DNA from: Doris montereyensis
Taxonomy: Eukaryota > Mollusca > Gastropoda > Nudibranchia > Dorididae
NCBI GenBank assembly: GCA_037039925.1
Contig: JAXRKP010000282.1
Coordinates: 61,001 to 125,000, forward strand
DNA: 64,000 bases
Direction of reading: 5' to 3'
Shown in pieces: positions 39,420 to 51,800 of this stretch (its first letter is position 1; the number at the start of each line of letters is the position of its first letter). The notes below the pieces were generated by a model. It saw nothing but the letters and a program-made list of their open reading frames with translations. It made no database searches and had not been told where the DNA came from. A program made the translations under genes and the position numbers.

Positions 39420-42239
39420 TGCTTTCTTTTTCTCACTACTCACTGTGTGTGTGTGTGTGTGTGTGTGGCCCACTGGTTGCATGTACATTCTTTTCTCACT
39501 ACTCACTGTGTGTGTGTGTGTGTGTGTGTGTGTGGCCCACTGGTTGCATTGTACATTCTTTTCTCACTACTCACTGTGTGTGTGTGTGTGTGGCCCACTG
39601 GTTGCATCTACATTCTTTTCTCACTACTCACTGTGTGTGTGTGTGTGGGCCCACTGGTTGCATGCTTTCTTTTCTACTACTCACACTGTGTGTGTGTGTG
39701 TGGCCCACTGGTTGCATGTACATTCTTTTCTCACTACTCACACTGTGTGTGTGTGTGTGTGTGTGGCCCACTGGTTGCATCTACATTCTTTTCTCACTAC
39801 TCACTGTGTGTGTGTGTGTGTGGCCCACTGGTTGCATCTACATTCTTTTCTCACTACTCACTGTGTGTGTGTGTGTGGCCCACTGGTTGCATGCTTTCTT
39901 TTCTCACTACTCACACTGTGTGTGTGTGTGTGGCCCACTGGTTGCATGTACATTCTTTTCTCACTACTCACACTGTGTGTGTGTGTGTGTGTGTGTGGGG
40001 CCCACTTGTAATGCATCTACATTCTTTTCTCACTACTCACTGTGTGTGTGTGTGTGTGTGGCCCACTGGTTGCATCTACATTCTTTTCTCACTACTCACT
40101 CACTGTGTGTGTGTGTGTGTGCCCACTGGTTGCATGCTTTCTTTTCTCACTACTCACTGTGTGTGTGTGTGTGTGTAGCCCACTGGTTGCATGTACATTC
40201 TTTTCTCACTACTCACACTGTGTGTGTGTGTGTGGCCCACTGGTTGCATCATTTTTCTCACTACTCACTGTGTGTGTGTGTGTGTGTGCCCACTGGTTGC
40301 ATCTACATTCTTTCTCACTACTCTCACTGTGTGTGTGTGTGTGGCCCACTGGTTGCATGTACATTCTTTTCTCACTACTCACTGTGTGTGTGTGTGTGTG
40401 TGTGGCCCACTGGTTGCATGTACATTCTTTTCTCACTACTCACTGTGTGTGTGTGTGTGTGTGTGCCCACTGGTTGCATGTACATTCTTTTCTCACTACT
40501 CACTGTGTGTGTGTGTGTGGCCCACTGTGTTGCATCTGCATTCTGGTCTCACTGTGTGTGTGTGTGTGTGTGTGCTGTGGCCCACTGGTTGCATGTACAT
40601 TCTTTTCTCACTACTCACTGTGTGTGTGTGTGTGGCCCACTGGTTGCATGTACATTCTTTTCTCACTGTGTGTGTGTGCCCCACTGTGCATCTACATTCT
40701 TTTCCCACTGGTGGTTGCATGTACATTCTTTTCTCACTACTCACTGTGTGTGTGTGTGTGGCCCACTGGTTGCATGTACATTCTTTTCTCACTGTGTGTG
40801 TGTGTGTGTGTGTGTGCTGTATGTACATTCTTTTCTCACTGGTTGCATGTACATTCTTTTCTGTCTCACTGTGTGTGTGTGTGTGTGTGGGGCCCACTGT
40901 TTTGCATCTACATTCTTTTTCACTACTCACTGTGTGTGTGTGTGTGTGTGTGGCCCACTGGTTGCATGTACATTCTTTCTCTATGTACTCACTGTGTGTG
41001 TGTGTGTGTGTGTGTGTGGCCCATCTGGTTGCATGTGCATTCTTTTCTCACTCACTGTGTGTGTGTGTGTGGCCCACTGGTTGCATCTGCATTCTTTTTT
41101 TTCTCATTCTTTTCACACTACTGTGTGTGTGTGTGTGTGTGTGGCCCACTGGTTGCATGTACATTCTTTTCTCACTACTCACTGTGTGTGTGTGTGTGTG
41201 TGTGGCCCACTATTTTGCATGTCTCACTGTGTGTGTGTCTTTTCTCACTCACTGTGTGTGTGTGTGTGTGTGTGTGGCCCACTGGTTGCATGTACATTCT
41301 TTTCTCACTACTCACTGTGTGTGTGTGTTGGCCCACTGGTTGCATGTACATTCTTTTCTCATTGTGTGTGTGTGTGTCAGCATGTCTCACTGGTTGCATG
41401 TACATTCTTTTCTCACTGTGTGTGTGTGTGTGTGTGTGTGGGGCCCACTGGTTGCATGTACATTCTTTTCTCACTGTGTGTGTGTGTGTGGCCCACTGGT
41501 TGCACTTCATTCTTTTCTCACTGTGTGTGTGTGTGTGTGTGTGTGTGTCCCACTGGTTGCATGTACACATTCTTTTCTCACTGTGGTGTGTGTGTGTGTG
41601 TGGACCCTGCTGGTTGGATGTACATTCTTTTCTCTACTCACTGTGTGTGTGTGTGTCTACTGGTTGCATTTCATTCTTTTCTCACTACTCACTGTGTGTG
41701 TGTGTGTGTGTGTGGCCACTGGTTGCATAACATTCTTTTCTCACTACTCGCTTGTGTGTGTGTGTGTGTTCCACTGGTTGCATCTACATTCTTTTCCACT
41801 GCCTCACTGTGTGTGTCTGTGTGTGTCGGCCCACTGGTTGCATGTACATTCTTTTCTCACTATGTGTGTGTGTGTGTGTGTGTGGGGCCCCACTTTGCAT
41901 GTACATTCTTTTCTCACTGTGTTGTGTTGTGTGTCGCCCACTGGTTGCATGTACATTCTTTTCTCACTATGTGTGTGTGTGTGTGTGTGTGGCCCACTGG
42001 TTGGATGTACATTCTTTTCTCACTGTGTGTGTGTGTGTTTTGCCCACTGGTTGCATGTACATTCTTTTCTCACTATGTGTGTGTGTGTGTGTGTGTGTGG
42101 CCCACTGGTTGCATCTACATTCTTTTCTCACTGTGTGTGTGTGTGTGTGTGTGGCCCACTGGTTGCATCTACATTCTTTTCTCACTGTGTGTGTGTGTGT
42201 GTGTGTGTGCCCACTGGTTGCATCTACATTCTTTTCTCA

Positions 42240-42270
<31 letters not shown>

Positions 42271-42480
42271 GCCCACTGGTTGCATCTACATTCTTTTTCT
42301 CACTATGTATGTGTGTGTGTGTGTGTGTGTGGCCCACTGGTTGCATCTACATTCTTTTCTCACTGTGTGTGTGTGTGTGTGTGGCCCACTGGTTGCATGT
42401 ACATTCTTTTCTCATTGTGTGTGTGTGTGTGTGTGGCCCACTGGTTGCATGTACATTCTTTCCTCACTCTGTGTGTGTGT
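39420..42480. repeat. Giant satellite, zone 1: (TG)n plus 'cccactggttgcatg' core
   Basis: The unit has a (TG)n tract of variable length (about 14-32 bases), then 'gcccactggttgcatgtaca' (or 'ctaca'), 'ttcttttctcac', and often 'tactcac'. Unit length is about 48-62 bp. Early units carry the 'tactcac' extension; it is mostly lost after about 41400. Confidence 0.95.
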
Positions 42481-42968
42481 GTGTGTGTGTGGTCCACTGA
42501 CATGTACGTTCTTTCCTCACTGTGTGTGTGTGTGTGTGTGTGGTCCACTGGCATGTACATTCTTTCCTCACTCTGTGGGTGTGTGTGTGTGGTCCACTGG
42601 CATGTACATTCTTTTCTCACTGTGTGTGTGTGGCCCACTGCTATAAACATTCTTTTCTTACTGTGTGTGTGTGTGGTCCACTGGCATGTACATTCTTTTC
42701 TCACTTGTGTGTGTGTGTGTGTGTGTGTGTGGTCCACTGACATGTACAGTCTTTTCTCACTGTGTGTGTGTGTGTGTGGCCCACTGGCATGTACAGTCTT
42801 TTCTCACTGTGTGTGTGTGTGTGTGTCGCCCACTGGTTGCATGTACATTCTTTTCTCACTATGTGTGTGTGTGTGTGTGTGGCCACTGGTTGCATCTACA
42901 TTCTTTTCTCACTGTGTGTGTGTGTGTGTGTGTGTGTGGCCCACTGGTTGCATGTACATTCTTTTCTC

Positions 42969-43003
<35 letters not shown>

Positions 43004-43029
43004 TCCACTGGCATGTACATTCTTTTCTC

Positions 43030-43062
<33 letters not shown>

Positions 43063-44355
43063 TCACTGGCATGATACATTCTTTTCTCATTGTGTGTGTG
43101 TGTGTGTGTGTGTGTGTGGTCCACTGGCATGTACATTGATGACACAGTGTGTGTGTGTGTGTGTGTGTGTGTGGTCCACTGGCATGACATTCTTTTCTCA
43201 TTGTGTGTGTGTGGTCACTGGCATGTACATTCTTTTCTCATTGTGTGTGTGTGTGTGTGTGTGTGGTCACTGGCAGTATACATTCTTTTCTCATTGTGTG
43301 TGTGTGTGTGTGTGAGTCCACTGGCATGTACACAACTTGTCTGTGTGTGTGTGTGTGTGTGTGGTCCACTGGCAGTATAGATTTGGCACAGTGTGTGTGT
43401 GTGTGTGTGTGGTGTGTGAGCAGATGACACGGTGTGTGTTTGTGTGTGTGTGTGTGAGTGGCATGTATTGATTTTCACATTGTGTGTGTGTGTGTGTGTG
43501 GCCCACTGGTTGCATGTGACATTCTTTGTGTGTGTGTGTGTGTGTGTGTGTGGTCACTGACATGTGCATAGATTTTCTCAGTCTGTGTGTGTGTGTGTGT
43601 GTGTGTGTGGTCCACTGACATGTACATGGTTTTCTGTGTGTGTGTGTGTGTGGCCCACTGGCATGTACATTCTTTTCTCACTGTGTGTGTGTGTGTGTGT
43701 GTGTGTCTTGCCCACTGGCATATGGTATGGCACTCACGTGTGTGTGTGTGTGTGTGGTCCACTGAGTTTGCCATTCTTTTCTCACTGTGTGTGTGTGTGT
43801 GTGTGTGGTCTTGCCACGGGCATGAGTATCTTTTCTCACTGTGTGTGTGTGTGTGTGTGTGTGTGTGGTCACTGCCACCCTACATTGTTTTCTCACTGTG
43901 TGTGTGTGTGTGTGTGTGTGGTCTTGCCATGTACAGTATGGCACTCATTGTGTGTGTGTGTGTGGTGGTGTGGTCCAGTATGGCATGTGTGTGTGTGTGT
44001 GTGTGTGTGTGGTCACTGGCATGTACATATAGATGGCACACTGTGTGTGTGTGTGTGTGTGTGGTCCACTGGCATGTACATGGTATTTCTCAGTGTGTGT
44101 GTGTGTGTGTGTACATTCTTGTGTGTGTGTCACATACACTGGCATGTACATTCTTTTCTCAGTCTGTGTGTGTGTGTGTGTGTGTGTGGTCCACTGTGGT
44201 ACATTCTTTTGACACTGGCATGTGTGTGTGTGTGTGTGTGGTCCACTGGCATGACACTTTTGTCACTGTGTGTGTGTGTGTGTGTGTGGTCACTGACATT
44301 GAGTACATTCTTTTCTCACTCTGTGTGTATGTGTGTGGTCACTGACATGTACATT

Positions 44356-44386
<31 letters not shown>

Positions 44387-44518
44387 GTCCAGGCACTGGC
44401 ATGTACATTCTTTCTCACTGCGTGTGTGTGTGTGTGTGGCACAGGGTGTGTACATTCTTTTCTCACTGTGTGTGTGTGTGTGTGTGTGTGTGGTCAGGTG
44501 GTATGGCATGTACACTTT

Positions 44519-44549
<31 letters not shown>

Positions 44550-45221
44550 GCAGTACATCTTTTCTCACTGTGTGTGTGTGTGTGTGGTCATGTACATTCT
44601 ATTTGGCTCAGGTGTGTGTGTGTGTGTGTGTGTGGTCCACTGGCATTTACATGAGTTTCTCACTTGTGTGTGTGTGTGTGTGTGTGGCCCACTGGCATGT
44701 ACATTCTTTTCACAACTGTGTGTGTGTGTGTGTGTGTGTGTGGCCCACTGGCATGTACATTCTTTTCTGTGTGTGTGTGTGTGGTGTGCCCACTGGCATG
44801 GATGACATTCTTTTGCGTGTGTGTGTGTGTGGTGTGGTTTAGTATAGATACAACTTGTCACTATGTGTGTGTGTGTGTGTGTGTGTGGCCCACTGGCATT
44901 TACATTCTTTTCTGTGTGTGTGTGTGTGTGTGTGTGTGGTCACTGGCAGTATAGATGGCACAACTGTGTGTGTGTGTGTGTGTGTGTGTGGCCCACTGGC
45001 ATGTACATTCTTTTCTGTGTGTGTGTGTGTGTGTGTGTGTGGCCCACTGGCATGATGACACATTCTTTTGTGTGTGTGTGTGTGTGTGTGGTCACTGGCA
45101 TGTACATTCTTTTCACACGTGTGTGTGTGTGTGTGTGTGTGTGTGATGGTCCTTGGCATTTACATTCTTTTCTCACTTGTGTGTGTGTGTGTGTGTGGTG
45201 TGGTCCACTGGTATGCACAAC

Positions 45222-45255
<34 letters not shown>

Positions 45256-45383
45256 TCCACTGGCATGTACATTCTTTTGTGTGTGTGTGTGTGTGGTCTG
45301 GCCACTGGCATGGTACAACTTTTCTCACGTGTGTGTGTGTGTGTGTGTGTGTGTGGTGAGTACTGGTATTACATTCTTTTCTC

Positions 45384-45416
<33 letters not shown>

Positions 45417-45800
45417 TCCACTGGCATGTACATTCTTTCTCACTGTGTGTGTGTGTGTGTGTGTGTGGTCACTGGCATTTACATTCTTTTCTCACTGTGT
45501 GTGTGTGTGTGTGTGGTCCACTGGCATGTACATTCTTTTGACACTGTGTGTGTGTGTGTGTGTGTGTGTGGTCCACTGGCATTTACATTCTTTTCTCACT
45601 GTGTGTGTGTGTGTGTGTGTGTGGTCCACTGGCATTTACATTCTTTTCTCACTGTGTGTGTGTGTGTGTGTGCATTTACATTCTTTTCTGTGTGTGTGTG
45701 GTCCACTGGCATTTACATTCTTTTCTCACTGTGTGTGTGTGTGTGTGTGTGTGGCCCACGGACACTGGCATTTACATTCTTTTTCTCACTGTGTGTGTGT
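42481..45800. repeat. Giant satellite, zone 2: long (TG)n plus 'gtccactggcatg' core
   Basis: The core changes from 'ccactggttgcatg' to 'tccactggcatg', while the (TG)n tract is longest here and the 'ttcttttctcac' part is often damaged or missing (43330-44700). A few old-type cores remain near 42830-42955 and at 43500. Confidence 0.93.
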
Positions 45801-48800
45801 CACACTGGCACTGGCATGTACATTCTTTTCTCACTGTGTGTGGTGTGTGTGGCACTGGCATTTACATTCTTTTCACTGTGTGTGGCCCACTGGCACTGGC
45901 ATTTACATTCTTTTCTCACTGTGTGTGTGCACACTGGCCCACTGGCATGTACATTCTTTTCTCACTGTGTGTGGCACACTGTGCACATTCTTGTCACTGT
46001 GTGTGGCACACTGGCATGTACATTCTTTTCACTGTGTGTGGCACACTGGCATGTACATTCTTTTCTCACTGTGTGTGGCACACTGGCACTGGCATGTACA
46101 TTCTTTTCTCACTGTGTGTGCACACTGGCATGTACATTCTTTCTCACTGTGTGTGGCACACTGGCATGTACATTCTTTTCTCACTGTGTGTGACACTGGC
46201 ATGTACATTCTTTTCTCACTGTGTGTGGCACACTGGCACTGGCATGTACATTCTTTTCTCACTGTGTGGCACACTGACACTGGCATGTACATTCTTTTCT
46301 CACTGTGTGGCCACTGGCATGTACATTCTTTCTCACTCACTGTGTGTGGCACACTGGCATGTACATTCTTTTCTCACTGTGTGTGATCCACTGGCACTGG
46401 CATGCACATTCTTTTCTCACTGTGTGTGGCACACTGGCATGTACATTCTTCTTTTTCTCACTGCATGTACATTACATTCTTTTTCTCACTGTGTGGCATG
46501 GCATTCTTTTCTCACTGTGTGTGGCACACTGGCATGTACATTCTTTTCTCACTGTGTGTGGCACACTGGCACTGGCATGTACATTCTTTTCTCACTGTGT
46601 GACCCACTGGCATGTACATTCTTTTCTCACACTGGCACTGGCATGTACATTCTTTTCTCACTGTGTGTGGCACACTGGCACTGGCATGTACATTCTTTTC
46701 ACACTGTGTGGCACACTGGCATGTACATTTTTTTCTGTGTGTGTGGCACACTGACATGTACATTCTTTTCTCACTGTGTGTCCACTGACACTGGCATGTA
46801 CATTCTTTTCTCACTGTGTGTGGTCACACTGGCATGCACATTCTTTTTCACTGGCAACTGGCATGTACATTCTTTTCTCACTGTGTGTGGCACACTGGCA
46901 TGTACATTCTTTTCTCACTGTGTGTGGCACACTGCTCTGGCATGTACATTCTTTTCTCACTGTGTGGGCACACTGACACATGTACATTCTTTCTCACTGT
47001 GTGTGTCACACACACTGGCATGTACATTCTTTTCTCACTGTGTGTGGCACTGACACTGGCATGTACATTCTTTTCTCACTGTGTGTGTGACACTGACATG
47101 TACATTCTTTCTCACTGTGTGTGGCACACTGGCATGTACATTCTTTTCTCACTGTGTGTGGCACACTGGCACTGGCATTACATTCTTTTCTCACTGTGTG
47201 TGGCACACTGGCATGTACATTCTTTTCTCACTGTGTGTGGCACTGGCACTGGCATGTACATTCTTTTCTCACTGTGTGTGGCCACTGGCATGTACATTCT
47301 TTTCTCACTGGCATGTACATTCTTTTCTCACTGTGTGTGGCACACTGGCACTGGCATGTACATTCTTTTCTCACTGTGTGTGGCACACTGGCACTCACTG
47401 TGTGTGGCACACTGGCATGTACATTCTTTTCTCACTGTGTGTGGCACACTGGCATGTACATTCTTTTCTCACTGTGTGTGGCCCACTGGCACTGGCATGT
47501 ACATTCTTTTCTCACTGTGTGGCACACTGCATGTACATTCTTTTCTCACTGTGTGTGGCACACTGACACTGCATGTACATTCTTTTCTCACTGTGTGTGT
47601 ACATTCTTTTTCACTGTGTGTGGCACTGGCATGTACATTCTTTTCTCACTGTGTGTGGCACTGGCATGTACATTCTTTCTCACTGTGTGTGGCACACTGG
47701 CACTGGCATGTACATTCTTTTCTCACTGTGTGTGGCACACTGTGTCATGTACATTTTTCTCACTGTGTGTGGCACACTGGCATGTACATTCTTTTCTCAC
47801 TGTGTGTGGCCCACTGGCACTGGCATGTACATTCTTTTCTCACTGTGTGTGTTTCTCACACTGGCATGGCATGTACATTCTTTTCTCACTGACATGTGTG
47901 TGTGGCACACTGGCATGTACATTCTTTTCTCACTGTGTGTGGCACACTGGCATGTACATTCTTTTCTTTCTGTGTGTGGCACACTGACACTGGCATGTAC
48001 ATTCTTTTCTCACTGTGTGTGGCACACTGGCACTGGCATGTACATTCTTTTCTCACTGTGTGGCACACTGACACTGGCATGTACATTCTTTTCTCACTGT
48101 GTGTGGCACACTGGACACTGGCATGTACATTCTTTTCTCACTGTGTGTGGTCCACTGGCACTGGCATGTACATTCTTTTCTCACTCACTGTGTGGTCCAC
48201 ACTGGCATGTACATTCTTTTCTCACTGTGTGTGGCCACTGCACTGGCATGTACATTCTTTTCTCACTGTGTGTGGCCACTGGCACTGGCATGTACATTCT
48301 TTTCTCACTGTGTGTGGCACACTGACACTGGCATGTACATTCTTTTCTCACTGTGTGTGGTCCACTGACACTGGCACTGGCATGTACATTCTTTTCTCAC
48401 TGTGTGTGGCACACTGACACTGGCATGTACATTCTTTTCTCACTGTGTGTGGCACACTGGCATGTACATTCTTTTCTCACTGTGTGTGGCACTGGCACTG
48501 GCATGTACATTCTTTTCTCACTGTGTGTGGTCACTGTGTGTGGCACTGGCATGTACATTCTTTTCTCACTGTGTGTGGCACACTGCACACTGGCATGTAC
48601 ATTCTTTTCTCACTGTGTGTGGCACACTGTGGTACATTCTTTCTCACTGTGTGTGGCACACTGGCATGTACATTCTTTTCTGTGTGTGTGCCCACTGGCA
48701 TGTACACTTTCTCACACTGGCATGTACATTCTTTTTCTCACTGTGTGTGGCACACTGGACACTGGCATGTACATTCTTTTCTCACTGTGTGTGGCACACT

Positions 48801-51800
48801 GGCACTGGCATGTACATTCTTTTCTCACTGTGTGTGGCCACACTGGCACTGGCATGTACATTCTTTCTTCTGTGTGTGCATTCTTTTTTCACTGGCACTG
48901 GCATGTACATTCTTTTCTCACTGTGTGTGGCACACTGGCATGTACATTCTTTTCTCACTGTGTGTGTGGCATGTACATTCTTTTCTCACTGTGTGTGTGG
49001 CACACTGGCACTGGCATGTACATTCTTTTCTCACTGTGTGTGGCCCACTGGCACTAACATGTACATTCTTTTCTCACTGTGTGCACACTGGCATGTACAT
49101 TCTTTTCTCACTGTGTGTGGCACACTGGCATGTACACTTTCTCACTGTGCATGTACACACTTTTCTCATTCTTTTGTCATTCTTTGTGTGTGGCCCACTG
49201 GCATGTACATTCTTTTCTCACTGTGTGTGCACACTGGCATGTACATTCTTTTCTCACTGTGTGGGCACACTGGCATGTACATTCTTTTCTCACTGTGTGT
49301 GGCACACTGGCATGTACATTCTTTTCTCACTGTGTGTGGCACACTGGCATGTACATTCTTTTCTCACTGTGTGTGGCACACTGGCATGTACATTCTTTTC
49401 TCACTGTGTGTGGCCCACTGGCACTGGCATGTACATTCTTTTCTCACTGTGTGTGTGTGTACATTCTTTTCTCACTGGCATGTACATTCTTTTCTCACTG
49501 TGTGTGCACACACTGGCATGTACATTCTTTTCTCACTGTGTGTGGCACACTGGCATGTACATTCTTTTCTCACTGTGTGTGGCACACTGGCACTGCATGT
49601 ACATTCTTTTCTCACTGTGTGTGGCACACTGGCATGTACATTCTTTTCTCACTGTGTGTGGCCCACTTTTGGCACTGGCATGTACATTTTCTCACTGTGT
49701 GTGGCCACACTGGCATGTACATTCTTTTCTCACTGTGTGTGGCCCACTGGCACTGGCATGTACATTCTTTTCTCACTGTGTGTGGCCCACTGCATGCACT
49801 GGGCACACTGGCATGTACATTCTTTTCTCACTGTGTGTGGCACACTGGCATGTACATTCTTTTCTCACTGTGTGTGGCACACTGGCACTGTATGTACATT
49901 CTTTTCTCACTGTGTGTGGCACACTGGCACTGGCATGTACATTCTTTTCTCACTGTGTGTGGCCCACTGGCACTGGCATGTACATTCTTTTCTCACTGTG
50001 TGTGGCCCACTGGCACTGGCATGTACATTCTTTTCTCACTGTGTGTGGGTACACTGGCACTGGCATGTACATTCTTTTCTCACTGTGTGTGGCACACTGG
50101 CACTGGCATGTACATTCTTTTCTCACTGTGTGTGGCACACTGACACTGGCATGTACATTCTTTTCTCACTGTGTGTGGCACTGGCACTGGCATGTACATT
50201 CTTTTCTCACTGTGTGGCACACACACTGGCATGTACATTCTTTTCTCACTGTGTGTGGCACACTGACACTGGCATGTACATTCTTTTCTCACTGTGTGTG
50301 GCACACTGACACTGGCATGTACATTCTTTTCTCACTGTGTGTGGCACACTGGCACTGGCATGTACATTCTTTTCTCACTGTGTGTGGCACACTGGCACTG
50401 GCATGTACATTCTTTTCTCACTGTGTGTGGCACACTGGCACTGGCATGTACATTCTTTTCTCACTGTGTGTGGCACACTGGCACTGGCATGTACATTCTT
50501 TTCTCACTGTGTGTGGCACACACACTGGCATGTACATTCTTTTCTCACTGTGTGTGGCACTGACACTGGCATGTACATTCTTTTCTCACTGTGTGTGGCA
50601 CACTGGCATGTACATTCTTTTCTCACTGTGTGTGGCACACTGACACTGGCATGTACATTCTTTTCTCACTGTGTGTGGCACACTGGCATGTACATTCTTT
50701 TCTCACTGTGTGTGGCACACTGGCATGTACATTCTTTTCTCACTGTGTGTGGCACACTGACACTGGCATGTACATTCTTTTCTCACTGTGTGTGGCACAC
50801 TGGCACTGGCATGTACATTCTTTTCTCACTGTGTGTGGCACACTGGCACTGGCATTACATTCTTTTCTCACTGTGTGTGGCACACTGGCACTGGCATGTA
50901 CATTCTTTTCTCACTGTGTGTGGCACACTGACACTGGCATGTACATTCTTTTCTCACTGTGTGTGGCCACACTGGCATGTACATTCTTTTCTCACTGTGT
51001 GTGGCACACTGGCATGTACATTCTTTTCTCACTGTGTGTGGCCACTGGCACTGGCATGTACATTCTTTTCTCACTGTGTGTGGCACACTGGCACTGGCAT
51101 GTACATTCTTTTCTCACTGTGTGTGGCACACTGGCATGTACATTCTTTTCTCACTGTGTGTGGCACACTGGCACTGGCATGTACATTCTTTTCTCACTGT
51201 GTGTGGCACACTGGCACTGGCATGTACATTCTTTTCTCACTGTGTGTGGCACACTGGCACTGGCATGTACATTCTTTTCTCACTGTGTGGCACACTGACA
51301 CTGGCATGTACATTCTTTTCTCACTGTGTGTGGCACACTGGCACTGGCATGTACATTCTTTTCTCACTGGCACTGGCATGTACATTCTTTTCTCACTGTG
51401 TGTGGCACACTGGCATGTACATTCTTTTCTCACTGTGTGTGGCACACTGGCACTGGCACTGGCATGTACATTCTTTTCTCACTGTGTGTGGCACACTGGC
51501 ACTGGCATGTACATTCTTTTCTCACTGTGTGTGGCACACTGGCATGTACATTCTTTTCTCACTGTGTGTGGCACACTGGCATGTACATTCTTTTCTCACT
51601 GTGTGTGGCACACACTGGCATGTACATTCTTTTCTCACTGTGTGTGGCACTGACACTGGCATGTACATTCTTTTCTCACTGTGTGTGGCACTGGCACTGG
51701 CATGTACATTCTTTTCTCACTGTGTGTGGCACACACACTGGCATGTACATTCTTTTCTCACTGTGTGTGGCACACTGGCATGTACATTCTTTTCTCACTG

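Noticed and set aside
39419..42646. Open frame of 1075 codons rich in Cys, Val, His and Phe
   Set aside because: It consists only of satellite units ((TG)n as CVCVCV plus the core as GPLVACTFFSHYS). All frames are similarly open, there are no splice or start signals, and no family resemblance exists.
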